Positions 29,226-36,655 of a DNA stretch of 47,908 nucleotides are shown in pieces. The translations under genes and the position numbers were made by a program. Within the stretch, counting starts at the first letter, position 1. Each line of letters begins with the position of its first letter. Source of the stretch: a virus. The notes beneath the pieces were generated by a model. That model saw nothing but the letters and a program-made list of their open reading frames with translations. It did no database searches and was not told where the DNA came from. The stretch spans positions 1-47,908 of IMG/VR virus record IMGVR_UViG_3300037635_000677. One strand, 5' to 3'.

Positions 29226-30191
29226 ATGGCAACAACAACAGGAACAGTTGCAGAGTTATATAGTAATGTGGTTGCAGATTTAATACCTTATTTTCAAAAT
29301 GCAGTATTACTTCCAAACCCGGCTATTTTAGTTCACAACTATAACTTAGAAGGTGCAATCGGTAACCAAATGCAAATACCGGTAACAAACAGTTGGCCAG
29401 CATCAAACAGTGAAATCTCAGACAATGAAGATATCATTAGTGGGTCAACAGCAGGTACGGATTTCGATCCTACATCAGTTACTTTATCAGTAACAAAGAA
29501 AGGAGCAGGTACAACTGTTTCAGAAGAAGCATTAGAAGATGGTGGCATGGCTACTGTGTCTAACGCAGTCGTAACAAGACTTTCAAGTTCAATTGCTCAA
29601 TCAACTGACATCGAAGGTTTCAGAGTTGCACTATCAGGAGCAACTGCGGCATTAACAGACATCTCAGGCATCAACGTACCAAACGATGGTTTTGCTAACA
29701 CAGCCTTAACCACAGGTGATTTAGGTGTTGTAATGAGTGCTGAAGGACTAGCATACGCAAGTAAGAGAGAACCAGTTGTTAAAATGTTTAACGACGTTAA
29801 GAATGACGACCATCAAATGGTTGCCACAGTAAGAAACGGTTTTGCTCAGTTACGTAGAAGTGCTACTAACCCTAACTTCATTAGATGTTTTGCTACTGAA
29901 AGTGGTGTTGGTTCATCAAATGCTAACTTAAACACAATTTCAAAATCAGTTGCTAACTTAAGAAGTGACAATGCGCCTACAACAGGTGGATTCTACTGGG
30001 CATTTATTAACCCAGCACAAGAACTTGCTTTAGCACAAGAACTTAATGGTGTTGGAGCATCAAGTGGATCAATCGGTTCAGTTGCTCAAGACTTAGCAAA
30101 TGATGCCTTGTTACAAGGTTTAATCACGCAGGCAATTGGTTGCCAATTTGTTAGAAGTAATAACCTTCCAGAAGGCCTATTAACGGCGTAA
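29226..30191 (+). CDS. Major capsid protein (copy B)
   Basis: 321 aa, about 83% identical to copy A (1523-2491). The first ~50 and last ~90 residues are nearly the same. Residues ~55-85 (SWPASNSEISDNEDIISGST) and ~200-225 (RRSATNPNFIRC) differ in sequence and length, marking exposed loops. AGGAG precedes ATG. It should form the shell with its own scaffold and portal. Confidence 0.87.
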   Translation: MATTTGTVAELYSNVVADLIPYFQNAVLLPNPAILVHNYNLEGAIGNQMQIPVTNSWPASNSEISDNEDIISGSTAGTDFDPTSVTLSVTKKGAGTTVSEEALEDGGMATVSNAVVTRLSSSIAQSTDIEGFRVALSGATAALTDISGINVPNDGFANTALTTGDLGVVMSAEGLAYASKREPVVKMFNDVKNDDHQMVATVRNGFAQLRRSATNPNFIRCFATESGVGSSNANLNTISKSVANLRSDNAPTTGGFYWAFINPAQELALAQELNGVGASSGSIGSVAQDLANDALLQGLITQAIGCQFVRSNNLPEGLLTA

Positions 30192-30203
30192 GGGAGTAAG
30201 ATT

Positions 30204-30767
30204 ATGGCATTTATAACAGATGGAGCAGGAAACGTAATTAGTTACGCAGAAGCATTAGACATAAAGGACAAAGATCAACGTATCTTTGAGGCCAATGAGG
30301 TCAACTTTACTGATGTTCCTGACACACCTGGAAGCCTAGATAATTACTTAGAGGATTTGGCACAGAAGGCAACTAACAGGATCAATGAAAAGATCCGTGC
30401 TAGTGCTAGATGGAGAGAATACCTCGGATATGCTGGTGGGGGATATGATTCTATAGATGATATACCCCCTATCAACATGAACTTGATTGTAGGTAGAAAA
30501 TCAGATATAACTGATATGTGTAGTTACTATACTTTAAAGGAATATTTGCTACCTAAGATTGCAGACTTTGGTAACCCTGAATCAGCAGAAGTACAAAAGA
30601 TTGAGTACTATGCCGGTAAGTTCGATGATTTATTCAGAGAACTAATGGACATACTTGATTGGTATGATGCTGATAATGATGGTTCTGTTCAAGCCAATGA
30701 AAAAATGGTTAAATTCAGGCCTAACAGGCGTACTAGAGGCAGAAGCAATATAAGTAGAGTAAGATAA
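30204..30767 (+). CDS. Head-tail connector / head completion protein (copy B)
   Basis: 187 aa and about 96% identical to copy A (2507-3070), the best-conserved protein in the diverged part, as expected for a protein that must fit both portal and tail. It has the same basic C-terminus. It starts after GGGAGT and is TAATG-coupled to the next gene. Confidence 0.7.
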   Translation: MAFITDGAGNVISYAEALDIKDKDQRIFEANEVNFTDVPDTPGSLDNYLEDLAQKATNRINEKIRASARWREYLGYAGGGYDSIDDIPPINMNLIVGRKSDITDMCSYYTLKEYLLPKIADFGNPESAEVQKIEYYAGKFDDLFRELMDILDWYDADNDGSVQANEKMVKFRPNRRTRGRSNISRVR

Positions 30768-31159
30768 TGGCATTCAGAGATACACTGATCGCAGACTTAA
30801 CAACTACACTTAATGGCAGTAATGTGTCAGTTAGTGCAGAATTACCGTTTGAACAAAGTGGTGATGTTAGGTTGGATATAAAGAATAAAAAAACTTTGTA
30901 TATTGATCAGGACAACGTCAGCAAAGAAGTATTGTATAATACACTTGATGGTGATGTGTATCAAACACTGACTAGTGTAACTGGATATCTCACAGTAGAT
31001 GCTAAAAATCAGCCAGGCGACATTGATACTATTACAAATAGTATACGTGAAGCAAGGTTACAAATAACTGGTCCATATTCAAAAGAATGTGCGACCGAAA
31101 CCGAAATCACTACAGACTACATAACGTACACGTTTGATTTCGAGTTTATAACTGTATAA
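30767..31159 (+). CDS. Tail completion / minor tail protein (copy B)
   Basis: 130 aa, about 90% identical to copy A (3070-3462), with changes mainly at residues ~78-90 and ~100-120. It has the same beta-rich C-terminus DFEFITV and the same one-base coupling to the connector gene. The name is positional. Confidence 0.6.
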   Translation: MAFRDTLIADLTTTLNGSNVSVSAELPFEQSGDVRLDIKNKKTLYIDQDNVSKEVLYNTLDGDVYQTLTSVTGYLTVDAKNQPGDIDTITNSIREARLQITGPYSKECATETEITTDYITYTFDFEFITV

Positions 31160-31175
31160 CAAATAGGAGAAACTA

Positions 31176-31658
31176 ATGGGCGTAATAAACGTAACAGCAG
31201 GTTCGCAGGCAATTTTGACATTAGGTAACACTGAAGCATTGAGTCTACCAGGGGCAACTAATGCCATGGTAGTACCTTTAATGCAAGACGTTTCTGTTAA
31301 CGCATCACCTGGAACAGTTAGATATTCAACTTTGGATTCTAGTAGTTCTAGTGCGTTTACAACAGTAAATGAAAACAGCATTTCAGGAAACATGCTTATA
31401 GACGAAGCAACTTTCTTTGGTCTGGCAGTAGCAGGAGGTCTTAACCTCACAGCAGATTCAGGTCTATTCGATACTAGTAAGAATAAAACAGAAACATTCT
31501 TTACTATCGCATTTGAAGGTGCAGACTCAGGTGATTATTATATTAAAGGTAAAGGCTTTATCGGTGGAATAGCCGCATCGGCATCCATTGATCAAGCAGT
31601 ATGGATTTCACCATTAGAAATTACCGTTAATGGCGAATTGAGCAAAGCAACCGTATAA
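31176..31658 (+). CDS. Major tail (tube) protein (copy B)
   Basis: 160 aa, about 65% identical to copy A (3479-3964). The block GTVRYSTLDSSSSSAFTTVN is invariant and the C-terminal ASIDQAVWISPLEITVNGEL is nearly so. The region 75-115 is diverged. The hairpin at 31680-31703 follows. The lower conservation than the head genes marks the start of the strongly diverged tail segment. Confidence 0.78.
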   Translation: MGVINVTAGSQAILTLGNTEALSLPGATNAMVVPLMQDVSVNASPGTVRYSTLDSSSSSAFTTVNENSISGNMLIDEATFFGLAVAGGLNLTADSGLFDTSKNKTETFFTIAFEGADSGDYYIKGKGFIGGIAASASIDQAVWISPLEITVNGELSKATV

Positions 31659-31679
31659 GTTAAAATAACTTACATATAT

Positions 31680-31703
31680 AACACCCTCAATAGTGGGGGT
31701 GTT
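31680..31703 (+). terminator. Stem-loop after the tail-tube gene (copy B)
   Basis: AACACCC (31680-31686) pairs with GGGTGTT (31697-31703), with extra T-G, C-G and A-T pairs inside. The loop and flanking bases differ from the copy A hairpin at 3981-4000, but pairing is kept. No strong U-run follows. Confidence 0.55.
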
Positions 31704-31721
31704 GTATTATAGGAGAAAGAT

Positions 31722-31961
31722 ATGGAACATAAATTTATGAGAAACTTTCATGATGGCGTATGGCAAGGTCGTGAAGATCGTGTTATCGTTGTACATGGTG
31801 TAGAACATGATATGGACGAATATGCTAAAGAACATGGTATAGTATTACCAGATAGCAAGGGCAGTAAAAAGCCTAAAAAAGAAATAAATATAGATGTAGA
31901 GGACAAAGGATATGGAGATATGGAACGACAAGAGTCCACAGGAGATACTGACGTCGATTGA
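31722..31961 (+). CDS. Small acidic-tailed tail-module protein (copy B)
   Basis: 79 aa, about 70% identical to copy A (4021-4260). The conserved core includes DGVWQGREDR and HGIVLPDSKG, followed by KKPKKEINI and a variable acidic tail. Starts after AGGAG. Its 3' end overlaps the next ORF by 50 nt, exactly as in copy A. Unknown function. Confidence 0.75.
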   Translation: MEHKFMRNFHDGVWQGREDRVIVVHGVEHDMDEYAKEHGIVLPDSKGSKKPKKEINIDVEDKGYGDMERQESTGDTDVD

Positions 31962-32088
31962 GGCAGAAGTAGCCAAGGCTCAACACGAAATTAGATGTGC
32001 AACTAGAGATATACAAAAAGCACAAAACAGAATAGCATTTACAATAAGTGCTATACATAATTTAAAAGATAGAGATTTAAAGGAGTAA
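31912..32088 (+). CDS. Nested-start coiled-coil small protein (copy B)
   Basis: 58 aa starting MEIWNDKSPQEIL. Same length, start context and stop (DLKE-stop with embedded AAGGAG) as 4211-4387 in copy A. About 60% identical despite the out-of-frame overlap with the preceding gene, which is the main evidence that the ORF is translated. Confidence 0.7.
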   Translation: MEIWNDKSPQEILTSIEAEVAKAQHEIRCATRDIQKAQNRIAFTISAIHNLKDRDLKE

Positions 32089-32091
32089 GAT

Positions 32092-32388
32092 ATGAAATTA
32101 AAAGAACTCGCAACACAACCAAAACTAATCAAAGTATCTATAGACGACGAAACCTTACTAGAAAAGTACGGTGAAGCAGTAGACTTTTGGATGTATGATC
32201 GCATGCCATTAGATAGATACACAAAGTTAGCAGGCATAAAAACAGATGACTTCACAAGCATGATTGACTTAGTAAAAGAAATAGTACTTGATGAAGACGG
32301 CGTGCCAGTAATGGATGAAAAACATGTGTTGCCAACAGATTTATTAAATGCGGCTATGGTAAAAGTAGTCGACATTGTGGGAAAGTAG
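32092..32388 (+). CDS. Tail assembly chaperone, lambda gpG-like (copy B)
   Basis: 98 aa, same length as copy A (4392-4688) but only ~40% identical. Conserved anchors are MKL-ELA, EKYGE, MYDR-LD and DEDGVPVMDE. It ends VGK with the slippery GGGAAAG directly before the stop. Its divergence parallels that of the tape measure, its expected partner. Confidence 0.85.
   Translation: MKLKELATQPKLIKVSIDDETLLEKYGEAVDFWMYDRMPLDRYTKLAGIKTDDFTSMIDLVKEIVLDEDGVPVMDEKHVLPTDLLNAAMVKVVDIVGK
32379..32385 (+). promoter_or_regulatory. Programmed -1 frameshift site GGGAAAG (copy B)
   Basis: Identical heptamer and phase to copy A (G GGA AAG followed by TAG instead of TAA). The -1 frame is open from 32385 to 32630. 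Its preservation while the surrounding proteins drop to ~40% identity is strong evidence for function. Confidence 0.87.
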
Positions 32389-32630
32389 TAACCCAGAGAT
32401 ACACTGATAGAGACCCCATTTTTTCTATGATGTTAGTTATAGATACCATGGCACAAAAATATGGAATGCTACCTTACCAAGTGATAGAACAAGCCAATAC
32501 AGGAGATCTACAAATACATATAGCAGTAGAAAAGTATAGGCAAATAAAGAATAATCCTGATAGAGATTTAAATCAAGAATATTCACAAGAAGAGTTACAA
32601 GATATATGGCAAAAATCAAAGTCACAGTAG
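32385..32630 (+). CDS. Frameshift extension of the tail chaperone (gpT-like, copy B)
   Basis: The -1 frame reads VVTQRYTDRDPIFSMMLVID, then an LxIDTMAQKYGMLPYQVIE core similar to copy A's LTLDQISKRYGVLPSELL. The fusion would be ~179 aa (98 + 81). An ATG at 32427 exists but has no Shine-Dalgarno, so frameshift expression is preferred. The 3' end overlaps the gp10-like gene by 25 nt. Confidence 0.8.
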   Translation, partial: VVTQRYTDRDPIFSMMLVIDTMAQKYGMLPYQVIEQANTGDLQIHIAVEKYRQIKNNPDRDLNQEYSQEELQDIWQKSKSQ

Positions 32631-32959
32631 ATGATGATGCTTTTAACAAGCAATTAAGAGACATAAAAACTTATGTCGATGAAACCTTGGTTAAAGAAAT
32701 GGTCAAAGAATATCGAAAGCAAACACCTATAGATGGTGGTAATGCAAGGCGTAAAACAATTCGCAAACGTAATTCAGTAATTGGTGATTATGCATACGCA
32801 GGAGTACTAGATCAAGGATTATATCCTAATCCTCCTGCAAACGGCACTGGTAAAACTAGAAGTGGTTACAGCACACAGGCACCTAAAGGCATGGCTGAAC
32901 CAACAATAAAACATATAGAAGATGAACTAGATAAGTTCATTAAACGGAGTAACAAATAA
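32606..32959 (+). CDS. HK97 gp10-like tail/neck protein (copy B)
   Basis: 117 aa starting MAKIKVTVDDDAF. The motif QTPIDGGNARRKT parallels LTPIKSGNARRRT of copy A, followed by YAGVLDQGL and a B-specific insertion rich in N/G/P (YPNPPANGTGKTRSGY) before TQAPKGMAEPTI. Overall identity to copy A is ~40%. One-base overlap with the tape-measure ATG. Confidence 0.72.
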   Translation: MAKIKVTVDDDAFNKQLRDIKTYVDETLVKEMVKEYRKQTPIDGGNARRKTIRKRNSVIGDYAYAGVLDQGLYPNPPANGTGKTRSGYSTQAPKGMAEPTIKHIEDELDKFIKRSNK

Positions 32960-34848
32960 TGGCAGAAATCAAAACTAAACTGACCCTAGACAATAGTCAG
33001 TTTAACAGAAATGCTAAAGAAAGTACTAGATTAACATCTGGTCTAAAAGCAGGCCTTAATGGATTAGGCAATGCGGCTAAGTTTGCGGCAGTAACAGTAA
33101 CAGCCGCCACAACTGCATTAACATTCCTTGTTGCTAGAAGTGTCCAAACAATTGATCGTCTGGGTAAAGTAAGTAAAACAACAGGTTTTGCCGCAGAAAC
33201 ATTACAAAAATTCCAATTTGCCGCAGAACAAAGTGGTGTTAGTGCGGATCAAGCCGCAGTAGCATTAAGACGTTTCAGTAGAAGATTTGGTGAAGCCGCA
33301 AAAGGCACAGGTGAGTTATTACCTGCACTAAAAAGGTTAGGTATAGAAACAAGAAACGTCGATGGTCAAGTTAAAAGTGCTGAAGAAATACTATTTGAAT
33401 TTGCAGATGGTATTAAGAATGCCAAGAATGAATCAGACGCACTTAGTTTAGCCTTTAAGGCGTTTGACAGTGAAGGTGCAGAATTAGTAGAAACATTAAG
33501 AGATGGTAGTGATGGATTAAGAGCATTCTTCGATGAAGCAGAAGCATTAGGCTTTATATTATCAACAAACAGCATATCAGGTGTAGAAGCATTTGCTGAT
33601 GAATTTAATCGATTACAAGCAATTGTAGGTGGTTTAATTAACCAATTTACAGCCGCACTTGCACCTACATTAGAAGCAGTAACAAGAAAATTTAGAGGCT
33701 TTATTCAACAACAAATTAAAGCCGCAGGTGGTTTAGAAGAGTTTGGTGCATTTTTAAAAGACAAATTTATTGACATATTATCAACAGTTATATTAGCATT
33801 AGAGGGTGTATTCAACACTTTAGTTGATATTGGTAATGCTATTGTTAATGTTATTCGATTATTTGGATCATTATTTGGTGTTGAGTTGTTTCCTTCATTA
33901 GCCAAAGAAGGCGAAGAATTAGTTAGTATATTTGATTTATTTGACAAATTAAAAGGTATGGGGGGAATAATAGATACAGTAATGCTTCCTCCGGCATTAG
34001 TTGCACTTATAAATTTTGCAAAAGAGGCAGGCCCAGAGTTATTATCTTTACAAGGCAGTCTAGAGTCTATAGGAGAAGGAAAGTTATTTAAGAAATCAAC
34101 TAGTGGCCAAAGTCTAGTTGATCTATTATTAGGTACCAAAGAAGATGCCAAGAACAAAGTTGAAGACATAATAGAAGAAATAGTTGTTGTAGGTGAAAAA
34201 ATACCTAAATCACTAGGTGATCGAGTACTCGACGCATTATTTGGCGTTAATAGAGTTGATGAATTCTTTATAGCATATGAAAATACTGGTGCTAAAACAT
34301 TAGAAAAACTAGGTGCTATAGCACAATTAGTATTTGGCGATGAATTGATGAATAAGATCAAAGATGCATTTGCTAACAGTGATGTGGGTGACTTTACTAA
34401 GACACTGGCAGATGGCATGGTCAAATCAGCACAGATGTTTGAAGATGCCTTAGCAGAAGCATTTGTTAATGGTAAAGCAGACTTCAGTGACCTAGCAGAC
34501 TTTATAAAGATAACACTAGCAAAAGCATTTATACAAAAAACAATAACAGGACCATTGATGATGTTATTTGGCTTAGCAGGTGGTGGACCAGCAAAAGCAG
34601 GACAACCATACATAGTTGGTGAAGAAGGACCAGAACTGTTTATACCTAAAAACTCAGGTACAGTTATACCTAATGATATCACAGAGTCATTAGCAGGTGG
34701 GCCAGGTATTGGGGGTGGTGGTACAAGTGTCACATATAACATACAAGCCGTAGACGCACCAAGTTTCCAACAGTTAGTAGCAAGTGATCCACAGTTTATA
34801 TATGCTGTAACCCAAGCAGGTGCTAGAACAATACCAGGGAGTAGATAA
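32959..34848 (+). CDS. Tape measure protein (copy B, 629 aa)
   Basis: Shorter than copy A by 127 residues, with a largely unrelated N-terminal and middle part. It begins KTKLTLDNSQFNRNAKEST, then an Ala-rich hydrophobic segment (~38-62), then a tape-measure domain FAAETLQKFQFAAEQSG with RRFSRRFGEAAKG. The C-terminal ~85 residues (GPAKAGQPYIVGEEGPELF ... QAGARTIPGSR) align well with copy A. By the usual ratio this predicts a tail of roughly 94 nm against 113 nm for copy A. Confidence 0.92.
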   Translation: MAEIKTKLTLDNSQFNRNAKESTRLTSGLKAGLNGLGNAAKFAAVTVTAATTALTFLVARSVQTIDRLGKVSKTTGFAAETLQKFQFAAEQSGVSADQAAVALRRFSRRFGEAAKGTGELLPALKRLGIETRNVDGQVKSAEEILFEFADGIKNAKNESDALSLAFKAFDSEGAELVETLRDGSDGLRAFFDEAEALGFILSTNSISGVEAFADEFNRLQAIVGGLINQFTAALAPTLEAVTRKFRGFIQQQIKAAGGLEEFGAFLKDKFIDILSTVILALEGVFNTLVDIGNAIVNVIRLFGSLFGVELFPSLAKEGEELVSIFDLFDKLKGMGGIIDTVMLPPALVALINFAKEAGPELLSLQGSLESIGEGKLFKKSTSGQSLVDLLLGTKEDAKNKVEDIIEEIVVVGEKIPKSLGDRVLDALFGVNRVDEFFIAYENTGAKTLEKLGAIAQLVFGDELMNKIKDAFANSDVGDFTKTLADGMVKSAQMFEDALAEAFVNGKADFSDLADFIKITLAKAFIQKTITGPLMMLFGLAGGGPAKAGQPYIVGEEGPELFIPKNSGTVIPNDITESLAGGPGIGGGGTSVTYNIQAVDAPSFQQLVASDPQFIYAVTQAGARTIPGSR

Positions 34849-35501
34849 TGAGTTTTCAAACAATTATAGATAACGCAACATTCATATCAGTAGATAAACG
34901 CAAGACCACAGCAATGAGTGTTAGTAGAAGTGGACATGTAAAAACAGCAGAACGCCAACCCAGTGTGTATAAATTTACAGTAGGTAGTGTACCTGGCTTA
35001 AAATATTCAGAAAATAGAGGTGTACTTGAAGACATTGACTCTGCTGATAGAACAGTAGAAGCAAATATCAGTTTATCAAACAATACTGGCATGAACTATG
35101 TTACAGCATATCAAGGTGACGTAATAGATTCAGAACTAAACAATATTGTTATGGTAGGTGGAGATGGCAAAGAGTTATACATCAATACCAGTACTGTAAC
35201 AGGATCAGGAACACTATTTAAGAAAGGTGATTATGTACAACCTGCAGGTAACAGTAGCATATACAGATATCCATATCAAGTAACATCAGATGTTTCATTT
35301 AGTGCGTCAGCCAATGTAACAATACCTGTACACAGACCTGTATTAGAACAGTCAGGACAAGTTATAACCAGTGGCGGACTTAGAACCGGCACAGAATGTA
35401 GGTTTCATGTAAAAGCAATGGTTTGTCCAACATACAGCATTGTGCCACATGATAGAATTGAATTTGCTGGTGATTTTGAATTTGTAGAGATTATAACTTA
35501 A
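34848..35501 (+). CDS. Distal tail / tail-tip protein (copy B)
   Basis: 217 aa, about 83% identical to copy A (7507-8151), identical at the N-terminus (SFQTIIDNATFISVDKRKTT). The main difference is a longer loop (GDVIDSELNNIVMVGG). TAATG coupling to both neighbours. Confidence 0.68.
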   Translation: MSFQTIIDNATFISVDKRKTTAMSVSRSGHVKTAERQPSVYKFTVGSVPGLKYSENRGVLEDIDSADRTVEANISLSNNTGMNYVTAYQGDVIDSELNNIVMVGGDGKELYINTSTVTGSGTLFKKGDYVQPAGNSSIYRYPYQVTSDVSFSASANVTIPVHRPVLEQSGQVITSGGLRTGTECRFHVKAMVCPTYSIVPHDRIEFAGDFEFVEIIT

Positions 35502-36172
35502 TGAGCACAACAATTACAGAAGTACAAGGTACTAACATATCACCTATAACACTTATTGATTTACAATTAGGTGCTAATGTTTATTATCTCAGTAGTAATT
35601 GGAAACCTGTAACAGTAGACAGCAATAATTACACAGAACTAGGTGCTTTCTTAAGTGTAAGCAATATAGATGACAATCTAAAATACAATGCTAATGATCT
35701 AAGTTTAACATTAAGTGGTATTCCAAGTGGACAAAACTATCTACAAGAAATATTAGATAATCCAGTAAAAGGTGGTAATGTTGTGTTGAAAAGAGCATTT
35801 GTAGATACAAGTACATATGAACTAACAGGCAATGTGTACACAAGATTCAAAGGTGTTATAACCAATTACAAAATAGATGAACAAGTAAATGTATTAAGTA
35901 AACAAATGGACTATGCTGTCACAGTGACACTTGCAAGTCAATTAACAGTACTCAGTAACAAGATATCAGGACAAAGAACAAATCCTGAAGACCGAAAAAG
36001 ACTATTCCCCGCAGACAGAAGTTTCAACCGTATACCCATACTGTACAATACCAGTTTCGACTTTGGTAAAGAATACAGCACATATGGTGGATATGGTGGC
36101 GGAGGAGGCGGTGGCGGTGGCGGTGGTCGTGGCCGTGGAGGCGGTGGTGGCTATAATCAACAACAAAGATAA
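35501..36172 (+). CDS. Tail-tip protein with poly-Gly/Arg C-terminus (copy B)
   Basis: 223 aa, about 80% identical to copy A (8151-8819). The C-terminal Gly tract with RGRGG units and the terminal GYNQQQR are kept almost base for base, with a single Ser to Gly change, while upstream sequence varies. DUF2163-like by pattern and position. Confidence 0.65.
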   Translation: MSTTITEVQGTNISPITLIDLQLGANVYYLSSNWKPVTVDSNNYTELGAFLSVSNIDDNLKYNANDLSLTLSGIPSGQNYLQEILDNPVKGGNVVLKRAFVDTSTYELTGNVYTRFKGVITNYKIDEQVNVLSKQMDYAVTVTLASQLTVLSNKISGQRTNPEDRKRLFPADRSFNRIPILYNTSFDFGKEYSTYGGYGGGGGGGGGGGRGRGGGGGYNQQQR

Positions 36173-36193
36173 AGATATAAAGGATGAAAAGAT

Positions 36194-36646
36194 ATGATAA
36201 AACAAGCAGAAGTAAAAGATTTTAAGAACATAAAAAAGATGTTTGTCAACTTTGCCAATAGTGCGCCAGTTGATTACTTACATAATCCACATTATGATGA
36301 GGATTATATAGATCAAGTATTCTATACAGTAATGAAACAAGGTGTGTTATTGTATGCTGAACAAAAAGGCAAACCTGCAGGATTCTTTATAGCCATGCCG
36401 GCTGGAGATATATGGTTGCCTCAATTGCCTCCTGTACTTAGAGAAGCCGCATGGTGGGTTGAACCAGAGTTTAGAGATGGTGCTATAGGTGGTAAATTAT
36501 TCTTAAAGTATTTGAATATAGCAAAAGCAATGAAAGAAGTAGGTAAAATACAAGGATACACAATGACATTAATGGAGCAATCACCAGACATCAAAATAGA
36601 AAAATATGGCTTTAGGCCAATAGAAACAATTTATTATTCAGGGTAG
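36194..36646 (+). CDS. GNAT-family N-acetyltransferase (copy B)
   Basis: 150 aa, ~75% identical to copy A (8841-9293). The acetyl-CoA motif WWVEPEFRDGAIGGKLF and the terminal YGFRPIETIYY are kept. Substitutions cluster at residues ~43-50 and ~76-84. Retention of the catalytic scaffold in both alleles indicates selection for enzyme function. Confidence 0.85.
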   Translation: MIKQAEVKDFKNIKKMFVNFANSAPVDYLHNPHYDEDYIDQVFYTVMKQGVLLYAEQKGKPAGFFIAMPAGDIWLPQLPPVLREAAWWVEPEFRDGAIGGKLFLKYLNIAKAMKEVGKIQGYTMTLMEQSPDIKIEKYGFRPIETIYYSG

Positions 36647-36655
36647 GAGTAACAG

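Noticed and set aside
33705-34859. 384-aa reverse-strand ORF opposite the copy B tape measure
   Set aside because: Long antisense frame produced by Ala/Lys-rich codon use. Low-complexity Ser/Pro/Asn translation, no ribosome site, and not preserved as such in copy A.
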